Positions 56,595 through 64,000 of a DNA stretch of 64,000 nt are shown here, one piece after another. Numbering within the stretch: the first letter of the stretch is position 1; the number at the start of each line of letters is the position of its first letter. Origin of the DNA: a virus; IMG/VR virus record IMGVR_UViG_3300050821_009835, positions 124,001 to 188,000 of that record, one strand, 5' to 3'. The position numbers and the translations under genes are program-made. Below the pieces are notes generated by a model. It was not told the DNA's origin. It did not search any database and saw only the letters and a program-made list of their open reading frames with translations.

Positions 56595-58096
56595 TTTATA
56601 CTCTCGAGAGTAGCCAATGCTGGATCGTAATCGGAAGGTGGCTTAATGTCGGATACTTTAGCTCTAGAACCACCAACCCAACCATTAGGCGACATCTTTG
56701 CTAGAAAAGGGTCAAAGCCCACGCCGTCGCGATCTTTAGGGCAGGAGAACATTACATCGTAACAACCTTGTGGGTCCTGTCCTTTGTTGAATACTCCCAC
56801 GATGAAAGTCATACTACGGCCTAACTCTTTTTCATTGTTGATGGCGCTGGGTTTATACACACCGTCCTGTTCTTCTTTCGCTGCCCGGTTCAACCCCTCT
56901 TCATTAACTTGTACAGGAGAAATTATACACATCCCTCGTCCACCGTCAAAGACCATGCCAAATTGACGGATATCTTTGATCATCGCACTCATCTTAGATC
57001 GTTGATCATCGGTATTTCTAGAGGGCGGTTCGAGCAACTGAATATAATCGAGCAAGACTGCATCCAAAGGAGCCACTAAGTCTTCGGTTTCAATTAGAGT
57101 TTTAATGTGCTCCCAAGAAGCAACACTGGGTTTTCTAATGGTAAGTCTTCCTTCTATGGTTTCTTTAAAATCTTGAGCAACTTCAATCCACATACGAAGT
57201 AAATCGGTTGTAAGCTGCTTCTTTCTTTTTTTAGCATAAGTTAAGGCTTCATATTTTCCACCAAATTTTGGGTTGTTAGCGTGCAGAAAAATAAATTTGT
57301 CACGTTCAACCGTTTGGCTATTTTCAACGGAAATGTGAAGTACGTTTCTTCCCGCCGCAGCCATGTTATACAACATAAAACGACTTACAGTGGATTTCCC
57401 GCTGCCTAAGTACCCAAGAATGCCAATAAAATCCTGGCGTTCTAGGTAGAAGTCGCTGAATCCACATTCTAATTGGGGGATACTCAATGATTGTTGGTAT
57501 TCTTCAGGACCAAGATGAGCTTCTGTTTGCACCACTATGGGCTTGAGAGTATTGCTGGCATCCACCAGAAGTCCTTCTTCTAATTCGTGCACTAAATATT
57601 TGAGTGCATCACGAGGACCAGACATTTTCTTGTTGCGCTGACCCATGAAATTCATTTCGATGCTGCCCAAATTAATGCCGTTAGTCAATTTTAGAACGTT
57701 GGTGATCCGACGCATTTCCCAATCTGTACACCAGTCTTTGAGGACCACAGCAAGATCTGCTGGGTCATGAATAGTAAGATCGGTTTGGCTTCGATAATCT
57801 TTTTTAAGAGCATCCAGCAATTCATCATTTTTTTCAGTAGATTTAACTTCTTCAAGGAGAATTTCGTAGCTAGGGAGTGTGCCTGTTTCTTGCGCAGTTT
57901 TCCATAAGGCAGCAAGGAGGTCAAATTGTACATCGTCAGCGGCGGCAATTCGTTTAAGAATGACGTAATAGTCATTCATCCAGGACCAAACATTGGCCGA
58001 ACGAATTTGTTCTTCCGAAGAATTTCCGTGGCGAAGAAGGGAGTGAAAAAGACGCCACCAGTTGAAAACAGGGTCTGGCTTCTTAGTCGGAGGCAC
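56591..58096 (-). CDS. DnaB-like replicative helicase
   Basis: This 501-residue protein has an N-terminal helical domain and a RecA-like core: Walker A GYLGSGKSTVSR near residue 227, an ISVENSQT segment, and Walker B VLLDYIQLLEPP near residue 340, followed by IRQFG and ISPVQVNEEG. This is the DnaB helicase plan, slightly longer than usual. It starts with GTG after GGAGG. It unwinds DNA at the phage fork. Confidence 0.85.
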   Translation of the reverse strand: MPPTKKPDPVFNWWRLFHSLLRHGNSSEEQIRSANVWSWMNDYYVILKRIAAADDVQFDLLAALWKTAQETGTLPSYEILLEEVKSTEKNDELLDALKKDYRSQTDLTIHDPADLAVVLKDWCTDWEMRRITNVLKLTNGINLGSIEMNFMGQRNKKMSGPRDALKYLVHELEEGLLVDASNTLKPIVVQTEAHLGPEEYQQSLSIPQLECGFSDFYLERQDFIGILGYLGSGKSTVSRFMLYNMAAAGRNVLHISVENSQTVERDKFIFLHANNPKFGGKYEALTYAKKRKKQLTTDLLRMWIEVAQDFKETIEGRLTIRKPSVASWEHIKTLIETEDLVAPLDAVLLDYIQLLEPPSRNTDDQRSKMSAMIKDIRQFGMVFDGGRGMCIISPVQVNEEGLNRAAKEEQDGVYKPSAINNEKELGRSMTFIVGVFNKGQDPQGCYDVMFSCPKDRDGVGFDPFLAKMSPNGWVGGSRAKVSDIKPPSDYDPALATLESIK

Positions 58097-58187
58097 TATA
58101 TACCTCCGATAAAACGAATGTTTATCATGTAGTATTCCTTAAACAAAGAGAGCAAGGCCCTCCAGTGGAGTAGATAATACCGCTTTT

Positions 58188-58194
58188 TCCCGTA
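58188..58194 (+). promoter_or_regulatory. GTATCA motif before the plus operon
   Basis: CCCGTATCATGCTATATACC lies immediately before the first plus-strand gene start, matching the minus-strand motif in orientation and spacing. Confidence 0.35.
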
Positions 58195-58208
58195 TCATGC
58201 TATATACC

Positions 58209-59312
58209 ATGAATGACAGCATTTTCAGAATACAGTCCATCGACCGTAATTTGATCCATTGGGAAGACCATCTTCTGGATCTCAGTCCTTGCGAAAAAAT
58301 TGGTGGCATGTGGTTTAAACGAGAGGATTTCTTTGCCCCTTTAGGATTTGGTGGTATCAATGGCAGCAAACTCCGTGTTTGCATTTGGCTAATTAACGAA
58401 GCACTCAAGCAAGGGGCCAAGGGGGTTTCGCATGGTGCTGTGATAGGTTCCCCTCAACATCCCATGGTAGCTTGTATTGCTGCTCATTACAATGTTCCAG
58501 TGATTGATTGTATTGGTACTAAGAAACCACTTGAACACGAAACTTTAGCGACGGCTGCATGGATGGGGGCAGAATTCCGTTCGTTTAATCCGGGCTTTGC
58601 AGCTACATTAAACAGCAAGGCCGAACAGATTGCAAAAGAACTTAGATATTTCCATTTAGAAACTAACATCACTGTAGATCAGGAGAAGAATCCTGCGGCT
58701 CGGGTGGAAGCATTTCACAAGGTCGGCAGTGTGCAGGTCCAAAATATTCCTGATCACATTGAGAACATCATCGTGCCAGCGGGTAGTTGCAACAGTGTGA
58801 CCTCTGTCTTATACGGGATTGCCCAATATCGCCCCAAGAATCTCCAGAATGTTATCCTCATGGGCATTGGTTCTTGCGGTAGTTCTGATCCGACTTACAT
58901 CCATCGTCGTCTGCAAATTATCGAAGGAGTAAGTGGAGTAAACTCTCAGGACATGTTTGGTTGGTTCCTGAACTACAAACACAACAATCCTAGCCAAAGC
59001 GCGGCCACTTGGCCTCGTAAATTCTCACCTATCTACACATTAACCCATTATGATGTAAATGGGGGCTGTGGACAGTGTAAGAAGTGCGAAGGAGGGTATT
59101 GCACCTACAACGATCTGATGCCCTATCGATTTAATGATCTGGATTTTCACCCGAGGTATGAGGGTAAGATGATGTGTTTCATGGGAGATCATCTATCCGA
59201 ATTCCAACAGTATCTCAATGACAAGACACTCTTCTGGATTGTTGGATCTAAGCCATCTGCGGCAGCGATGGCTCCGGTATTGAAGGAGAAATTTGGGGAT
59301 TTTTATGAGTGA
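58209..59312 (+). CDS. PLP-dependent enzyme (fold type II, ACC-deaminase/desulfhydrase-like)
   Basis: The protein (367 residues from the ATG at 58209; a start four codons earlier is possible) has FKREDFFAPLGFGGINGSKL, with the Lys expected to bind pyridoxal phosphate, a VPAGSCNSVTSVLYG phosphate-binding-type loop and a C-terminal Cys-rich segment (GGCGQCKKCEGGYCTYN). It resembles fold type II PLP enzymes acting on amino acids. It is first in an operon with an aGPT-Pplase2-like protein and a kinase, so a role in building a modified base from an amino acid is inferred. Confidence 0.75.
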   Translation: MNDSIFRIQSIDRNLIHWEDHLLDLSPCEKIGGMWFKREDFFAPLGFGGINGSKLRVCIWLINEALKQGAKGVSHGAVIGSPQHPMVACIAAHYNVPVIDCIGTKKPLEHETLATAAWMGAEFRSFNPGFAATLNSKAEQIAKELRYFHLETNITVDQEKNPAARVEAFHKVGSVQVQNIPDHIENIIVPAGSCNSVTSVLYGIAQYRPKNLQNVILMGIGSCGSSDPTYIHRRLQIIEGVSGVNSQDMFGWFLNYKHNNPSQSAATWPRKFSPIYTLTHYDVNGGCGQCKKCEGGYCTYNDLMPYRFNDLDFHPRYEGKMMCFMGDHLSEFQQYLNDKTLFWIVGSKPSAAAMAPVLKEKFGDFYE

Positions 59313-60525
59313 TCTTTTCTACAGCCCGTTCGATCAAGAAGTCATAGGGCTTGACAAAATACTCGTGTGTTCAGCAGATCATACGACTCCAGGCCGCTAT
59401 TGTGAACTTTTGGGCTTGTTTGAACAACAGGATCTTAAAGAGGGCATGGATTTTCGCAAGCCGGAATTCCGAAGGGAAGTATTTCTACGTTTCTACGAGT
59501 TCTGCCTGAAGTATCGGCTGCACGCCGGGGCTAGTCTACCCTACATGACGTTCCCGTTCTTGAGCAAAGAAATTGGTTGGGGGCGGGAGGAGTTGCTGTG
59601 GTTCGTTTTCATCAACGGGAACACTCAACATCCGTTGACTTCTTGGGTTATTTTCAATCAGTTCCCTGACTTTGCTAATCTAGATATCCCGGCTCTGGAT
59701 GCTTGGTACAACAAGGAATGGCCTCGTCTTGAATTTGACACAGATCGTCGACACCAGAAACGCGATTTTATCAAATCGGTTACTCGCTATAAGGAACTCT
59801 GTGGATGTAGAGATCAAGCGTGGCTTTTTCACAACCAAATAGTAAGCGACGACCCACTTGAGAATTTTCAAGTTGTATGGGATATGGTGCGTAAGGATTT
59901 CTATTCTTTTGGTCGTATGAGTACGTTTTCTTATCTTGAGTACCTGCGTATCGCTCGGCTGAACATTGAGCCGAACTCTTTGTTTCTAGAAGACATATCC
60001 GGGAGTAAATCGCTTCGTAATGGTTTGGCAAAAGTATTGGGCCGGGATGACCTCGATTGGGGTGGCCCGGATAACCCTACAGGGTTCGAAGGAAAGTATA
60101 CTCCTCAGATGATGGATTGGTTGAAAAAAGAAGGTGCCATCCTTCTTGAGGAAGCTAAGAAAAGATTCAAAGGCCGGGATTTCGCTCAGGATGTGACTTA
60201 TTTTACGCTGGAATCGGAGTTCTGTACTTACAAGGGCTGGCATCGCTTAAATCGGCGTTACCCTGGAGTTTATGCTGATATTTTTCATGGAAGAATTAAG
60301 AAAGCCGAGGCCCGTTGGCCCGAAGAGGATTTTTCGGTCTTTTGGAAGATGCGTCAGCAAATGTTGCCTCAGTATTTGCGTCTTGAGGATAGTCCTGGGG
60401 ATCCTGGTTTAAAGCCTGAGAAACAAAATCACTACCGAGAAACTGGGCAGGTTATCATGATGTTGGACTGGTCCTGTTTTAAGAATGATTTTAACGATAG
60501 AATTTTGAGTATTGAAGCAACATGA
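59305..60525 (+). CDS. aGPT-Pplase2-like DNA base hypermodification protein
   Basis: From the ATG at 59305 (overlapping the previous stop by 8 bases) the protein has 406 residues. It contains LPYMTFPFLSKEIGWGREEL, FVFINGNTQHPLTSW and WPRLEFDTDRRHQKRDFIKS, which I associate with the alpha-glutamyl/putrescinyl thymine pyrophosphorylase clade 2 family. These enzymes replace pyrophosphate on 5-(pyrophosphoryloxymethyl)-dU in DNA with an amine or amino acid. The adjacent kinase would supply that activated base. Confidence 0.7.
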   Translation: MSDLFYSPFDQEVIGLDKILVCSADHTTPGRYCELLGLFEQQDLKEGMDFRKPEFRREVFLRFYEFCLKYRLHAGASLPYMTFPFLSKEIGWGREELLWFVFINGNTQHPLTSWVIFNQFPDFANLDIPALDAWYNKEWPRLEFDTDRRHQKRDFIKSVTRYKELCGCRDQAWLFHNQIVSDDPLENFQVVWDMVRKDFYSFGRMSTFSYLEYLRIARLNIEPNSLFLEDISGSKSLRNGLAKVLGRDDLDWGGPDNPTGFEGKYTPQMMDWLKKEGAILLEEAKKRFKGRDFAQDVTYFTLESEFCTYKGWHRLNRRYPGVYADIFHGRIKKAEARWPEEDFSVFWKMRQQMLPQYLRLEDSPGDPGLKPEKQNHYRETGQVIMMLDWSCFKNDFNDRILSIEAT

Positions 60526-61169
60526 AATGCCTTATAACTATCCTCGGGGCGGGGGCATCGGGTAAGTCCACGCTAACTCGTGCGTTGTGTGGTTCTGGAG
60601 GAAAAGAAGAAGTTGTCTTCTACAATGTAGAAGGCAAGGCAGAAAAAGCTAAATTTGTCCTCTTTCCAAACGGCGCTGCGATAGCGGGGAACCTACAAAG
60701 CACCTCTGATTCTGTCAGCAGTATGGAAGCCCGTTCTTTACTAATCCAGGATTTGCTTAAACGTCCAGATGTTCAATTCGTGGTCACAGATGGTGTTCGT
60801 TCGAGTAAGAAATGGGATGTAGACTGGGTACAGGAGAAGTTGGACTGCGCCGTTGTCTATGTGTATTTGGATATCCCCCTGGAAGAGAATCTTCGACGTT
60901 TAGTGGCAAGAAGAGCAGCCAAGGGTAAAACGGAGATGAATCCGAAGACGTACGAGAACATGTTGGCATTCCGCGAGCGAGCTGCCTTTGTTTGGAAATC
61001 TGCCATTGATACTTACAAACGTCAGCCTGTTAAGTTTATCAAATTGATTGAGGGCCAGACTGTTCAGGATTGGACTCGTGAAGTTAAGCGAACCATTTCG
61101 CAAATGTTTGACTCTGAAGATCAACGTGCGAAAAGAGCGCAGCACTTTAAAAACAGCACTAGTTATTAG
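60522..61169 (+). CDS. P-loop kinase, probable 5-hydroxymethyl-dU DNA kinase
   Basis: This 215-residue kinase has GAGASGKSTLTRAL (Walker A), FVVTDGVRSSKKW as an acidic strand, and VYVYLDIPLEENLRRLVARR as lid. It shares four bases with the previous stop. In known hypermodifying phages a kinase of this size phosphorylates 5-hydroxymethyluracil in DNA before the transferase step, so this assignment rests on operon context. Confidence 0.65.
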   Translation: MKCLITILGAGASGKSTLTRALCGSGGKEEVVFYNVEGKAEKAKFVLFPNGAAIAGNLQSTSDSVSSMEARSLLIQDLLKRPDVQFVVTDGVRSSKKWDVDWVQEKLDCAVVYVYLDIPLEENLRRLVARRAAKGKTEMNPKTYENMLAFRERAAFVWKSAIDTYKRQPVKFIKLIEGQTVQDWTREVKRTISQMFDSEDQRAKRAQHFKNSTSY

Positions 61170-61200
61170 CAGTAAATTAGAACTTTTAAACAGGAGAAAC

Positions 61201-62451
61201 ATGAAGCGATTTGCGTTAATGGTACTAACTTCTCTCGTCCTTTCACTCTGTGCTTTTGCTACATCCTCGGATACAGTAGAAGTCAATTTTGCCCGCTGTG
61301 ACACCGACAATTACGGGATGATGCCTTACTTTGGTAACAAAATATCTTTGGCTACAATCGGGGCATTTGCTAATGAGACATTTGGAACTATCGTCAATGG
61401 TGGTGGTTCAATTGGCAATTGTAACCCAGGCTTTAATCAGTTTGGCAGCGGAGTGGTATTTGAGTTCGTACCCCCTGCGAACTACTCTGTTCTAACAACT
61501 TTTGCAGGAGGCGATGGTTTTTACCCACAGACAAATGTAGTCCAAGATTCTACCGGGACTATATGGGGAACTTTAACCCGAACTGGGGCCAACGGCGGTG
61601 AGATATTCTATCTCAAGTATTCCAGCGGTGTTTGGAATTTAACCGAACCGTATAATAACGTAAGTGGGCCTCCAAAGGGAGACATCGTTCTCTCTTCGTG
61701 TGGTTCAGACCAGTGTCTCACTGGTACTACAGACCAAGGCGGGGCTAACGGTAACGGTGAGATTTGGCAGTATGACATAACAAACCCCAACTTTACCGAC
61801 GTCTATGATTTGAAAGCGGTCAGTGGTGGGGTGTACCCTGACGGTAACAGCATTCTTGGAGGCTTGGCGTTAGGGAGTTCCGGGGTGTTCTACGGGGTTG
61901 CGTCAGGCGGTGGTGCTTATGGGCAAGGAGTGATATTCTCTTGGAGTCCAACATCTGGGTATACTGTTCTCTACAATTTCTGCCCCGCAGGAGGAAATTG
62001 TGTTGATGGTGCTGTTCCATACGGTGCCCCTTTCATCGACAGCATGGGAACTTTATATGGAACCACTGGAGGTGGGGGAGATTCCGATAGCGACGGTGTT
62101 ATCTATCAGTATGTTCCTGGCGGTTTTCTAACCGTGCTTCACACTTTCGGTAATTCCGATGGTAAGCAACCTGTAGGTGAATTGGTATCATCCGGAACCA
62201 AGTTGTGGGGTACTACAACTTACGGCGGTGCTCACTCTTGTGGAGTAGTATTCTCGTACTCTGGAACTACATACACTGATGTGTATGACTTCCAGGGCGG
62301 AACTACTGATGGGTGTAATACTTATGCTCCCATCACTTTTGACGGTGGCAGTATGTATACCATGACCAACAGAGGCGGAAACAACGGCGGTTCAATGGCA
62401 CCCGGTTGTTCCAGAAGTGGGTGCGGAGTCTTGGTAAAGATAAACCCTTAG
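61201..62451 (+). CDS. Secreted GloVer-repeat protein
   Basis: From the ATG at 61201 (AGGAGA Shine-Dalgarno) the 416-residue protein has a signal peptide (MKRFALMVLTSLVLSLCAFA) and then seven or so repeats of about 50 residues with GLoVer-like signatures (GVIFSWSPTSGYTVLYNFCP, DSMGTLYGTTGGGGDSDS). Such repeats form beta-propeller-like folds and are frequent in Acidobacteriota secreted proteins. A surface or receptor-like function is inferred. Confidence 0.8.
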   Translation: MKRFALMVLTSLVLSLCAFATSSDTVEVNFARCDTDNYGMMPYFGNKISLATIGAFANETFGTIVNGGGSIGNCNPGFNQFGSGVVFEFVPPANYSVLTTFAGGDGFYPQTNVVQDSTGTIWGTLTRTGANGGEIFYLKYSSGVWNLTEPYNNVSGPPKGDIVLSSCGSDQCLTGTTDQGGANGNGEIWQYDITNPNFTDVYDLKAVSGGVYPDGNSILGGLALGSSGVFYGVASGGGAYGQGVIFSWSPTSGYTVLYNFCPAGGNCVDGAVPYGAPFIDSMGTLYGTTGGGGDSDSDGVIYQYVPGGFLTVLHTFGNSDGKQPVGELVSSGTKLWGTTTYGGAHSCGVVFSYSGTTYTDVYDFQGGTTDGCNTYAPITFDGGSMYTMTNRGGNNGGSMAPGCSRSGCGVLVKINP

Positions 62452-62472
62452 ACGTTAATAATTTAGATTAAC

Positions 62473-62505
62473 CGGGGCACCTTTAAAAGGTGCCCCATTT
62501 GTTTT
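62473..62505. terminator. Bidirectional terminator
   Basis: GGGGCACCTTTTAAAGGTGCCCC with flanking AT-rich sequence on both sides separates the convergent plus operon and the minus MazG fusion. Confidence 0.8.
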
Positions 62506-63121
62506 ACGAGACAGTTGGGGAAGAACTGCCAGGTAGGGGTCCAAATTTAGGTTTGGCCTTTTGTTTTGCTCTAATCTTTTCTATCACTGTCCAGGCTCTA
62601 GCTAGTTCTGCTTCTCCAGCTTCATTCATCTCTAACTTTTGGGCATTGCATAAAGCTGAAAGTGTGACCATGACGCCACCAACCTCTTGGAATTTTTCTC
62701 CCACAGGGCGATTAAAGACATAGTCCACTAATTTGTGCGCTTCTTCTTGAGTTGTTCCACAGGCCTGAACAAGTTCTAGGGCTTCCTCAAGGAATCTGTG
62801 ATTACGTTCCACTTTATCGGTTGCAATCTCTTTGCCGAAGCAAGCATACAACCAATCGCGAACTCTGTTTTGGTAAGATTGTTTCTGAATTGACATGACC
62901 ACAAAATTACTGGGCTGCATGGCTTGACAGGACGCGGCTATGTAGGGTACGCTGAGGAGGATCTCTCGTCCAGAATAGAGTTTTGTTGTGGGATCCCATT
63001 CTCTGAGTAATAATTCATCACCAACTTGGTACCCACGGTCGTTTTTGCGTACCTCGAAAGTTTTGGTACCGGATAAGATAGTGGTGAAATAGATAGGCCA
63101 GCATTTCAATTCATGTTTCAT
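62504..63121 (-). CDS. DUF3850/ASCH-MazG fusion protein
   Basis: This 205-residue protein starts MKHELKCWPIYFTTILSGTK then TFEVRKNDRGYQVGDELLL, the DUF3850 (ASCH-like) signature of small phage RNA-binding-type domains. From about residue 105 it has a MazG-like helical domain (RFLEEALELVQACGT; EVGGVMVTLSALCNAQ). The join of two normally separate phage proteins suggests a combined nucleotide-sensing or clearing function. A GAGTATTAAACAGG motif lies just before the start. Confidence 0.8.
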   Translation of the reverse strand: MKHELKCWPIYFTTILSGTKTFEVRKNDRGYQVGDELLLREWDPTTKLYSGREILLSVPYIAASCQAMQPSNFVVMSIQKQSYQNRVRDWLYACFGKEIATDKVERNHRFLEEALELVQACGTTQEEAHKLVDYVFNRPVGEKFQEVGGVMVTLSALCNAQKLEMNEAGEAELARAWTVIEKIRAKQKAKPKFGPLPGSSSPTVS

Positions 63122-63127
63122 CCTGTT

Positions 63128-63134
63128 TAATACT
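63128..63134 (-). promoter_or_regulatory. AGTATTA motif before the MazG fusion
   Basis: GAGTATTAAACAGGATGAAACATG places the motif 7 bases before the start codon, a clear instance of the recurrent element. Confidence 0.45.
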
Positions 63135-63191
63135 CAGGTATTTAGACACCGCTAGTGAATCTTGGACTTACGGCTGTCAGCAACAGGTTGT

Positions 63192-63674
63192 ATGGATGAA
63201 CTATTTGAAGTAAAACTCCTTAATTACACCTTTCGTTTCAAAAGACTTACATGGCGAGAGGAGTTTCTTATCAAATTTCCCAAAGGGAAGGATCAAACAA
63301 GGGTGTATCTTTCTCATGCACTTAAAGAAGTATCTGGCCTTTCGGTAGAAACGATTGAAGAAGCCACACGTATTTTGGAGGCTCTTCCATCAGCCATTTC
63401 TAGTCGAGTTTTTCGTATCTATAAAGGACAGATTCAACCCAATCAGAGATTTGAAACGGCAGCTTTGTACAAAGCCCCAGAACCCAATAAGTTCCGGGTG
63501 TTGCTACAAGACGATGAGACTGAGAAAGACGAACTTGCTGAGCGGGCGCGCATACGACTGGAACAGCAATTTGGTCATCGTGAAGTTGCCGCAGCCACGG
63601 CAGTAGATCTTCAGATTTTAAAGGCTTCTAAATTACGTGGAGCCATTAAGGCAAGTCCAGAAAATGTCTCTTAA
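63192..63674 (+). CDS. Hypothetical tail assembly chaperone-like protein
   Basis: The ATG at 63192 (after ACAGG) gives 160 residues; a TTG start ten residues earlier is less likely. The protein (FEVKLLNYTFRFKRLTWREE ... SALPSAISSRVFRIYKGQI-like segments) has the size and helical character of tail assembly chaperones, but the match is weak. It overlaps the next gene by 11 bases. Confidence 0.5.
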   Translation: MDELFEVKLLNYTFRFKRLTWREEFLIKFPKGKDQTRVYLSHALKEVSGLSVETIEEATRILEALPSAISSRVFRIYKGQIQPNQRFETAALYKAPEPNKFRVLLQDDETEKDELAERARIRLEQQFGHREVAAATAVDLQILKASKLRGAIKASPENVS

Positions 63675-64000
63675 AACCGAACCCGCTAAGACTGACTCCC
63701 AGGTTTTTGGCGCTGGGGTTAAGCTTCTTCGACCGCGTAATCAGAAGGAGAAGAACGCATTGAGTGTCTCTGGGGTAGATCTGATGCGTAAGATTAGCGA
63801 AGGTGTAGTTCCACAAGCTTCTACTGCGCAAATTTTAGAAGTGCGAACGGTGATCTCCAAAAATTGCGAAGAGTTGATTGAACAAGGAGCGCGTATTCGC
63901 CCGTTAATGTCGGGCAATAAACAGATTGGTTGGGTTCGAGGCTTGCACATTGTAGAACGGAAGCTTTTGCAAAGATGGATTTTTGATACCAATGAATTTC
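63664..64000 (+). CDS. Partial gene running off the window
   Basis: An ATG at 63664 opens a frame of at least 112 codons (MSLKTEPAKTDSQVFGAGVK ... WVRGLHIVERKLLQRW) that continues past the end. It overlaps the previous stop. Its length and function cannot be judged. Confidence 0.6.
   Translation, partial: MSLKTEPAKTDSQVFGAGVKLLRPRNQKEKNALSVSGVDLMRKISEGVVPQASTAQILEVRTVISKNCEELIEQGARIRPLMSGNKQIGWVRGLHIVERKLLQRWIFDTNEF

Noticed and set aside
1-64000. Genome-wide TAG recoding
   Set aside because: Several well-supported genes end with TAG (4426, 10447, 50820), so TAG is normally a stop.

Overview
The window looks like part of a large tailed-phage (caudovirus) genome. It carries tail and structural proteins, a near-complete replication and recombination set, nucleotide-metabolism enzymes, homing endonucleases and two long tRNA clusters. 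Almost all genes lie on the minus strand, packed with ATGA-type overlaps. Proteins with ASH/choice-of-anchor-D and GloVer-type repeats, plus a run of signal peptides, resemble secreted proteins that I associate with Acidobacteriota; the host assignment is therefore an inference.

Layout. 1-8.4 kb (minus): structural and tail genes, a cysteine-protease-like protein, a glycosyltransferase-sulfotransferase fusion and a cupin. 8.4-16.3 kb: tRNA cluster 1 (14 tRNAs including an initiator tRNA and four proline tRNAs), with VRR-NUC and HNH nucleases, SET and NADAR proteins and structured spacers. 16.3-35.6 kb: replication and repair (two metallophosphoesterases, SbcD/SbcC-like pair, RecA/UvsX-like recombinase, RuvC-like resolvase, DnaQ-like exonuclease, MazG, dCMP deaminase, XPD/DinG-like helicase). 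35.6-42.7 kb: tail-fibre-like and secreted-type proteins. 42.9-45.1 kb: HhH-GPD glycosylase, metallophosphoesterase and one plus-strand gene. 45.1-50.8 kb: tRNA cluster 2 (12 tRNAs), a complete bacterial-type RNase P RNA, two homing endonucleases, and two genes that read as circularly permuted tRNAs followed by a nearly identical structured element. 50.8-58.1 kb: kinase, class II ribonucleotide reductase, DnaB-like helicase and a winged-helix protein. 58.2-62.5 kb (plus): a PLP enzyme, an aGPT-Pplase2-like protein and a P-loop kinase that together suggest thymine hypermodification, then a GloVer-repeat secreted protein. 62.5-64 kb: a DUF3850-MazG fusion and the start of a plus-strand tail module.

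How it fits together. The phage seems able to remodel translation (26 conventional tRNAs, several with C instead of U at position 33, its own RNase P RNA, and the permuted tRNAs), to make and modify its own DNA precursors, and to drive its own recombination-dependent replication. Many minus-strand genes start just after a GTATTA-like motif that may be a phage promoter. The most unusual content is in cluster 2: permuted tRNAs with covarying flanking helices, next to RNase P RNA. Several apparent frameshifts and two in-frame amber codons could be biology or assembly error.
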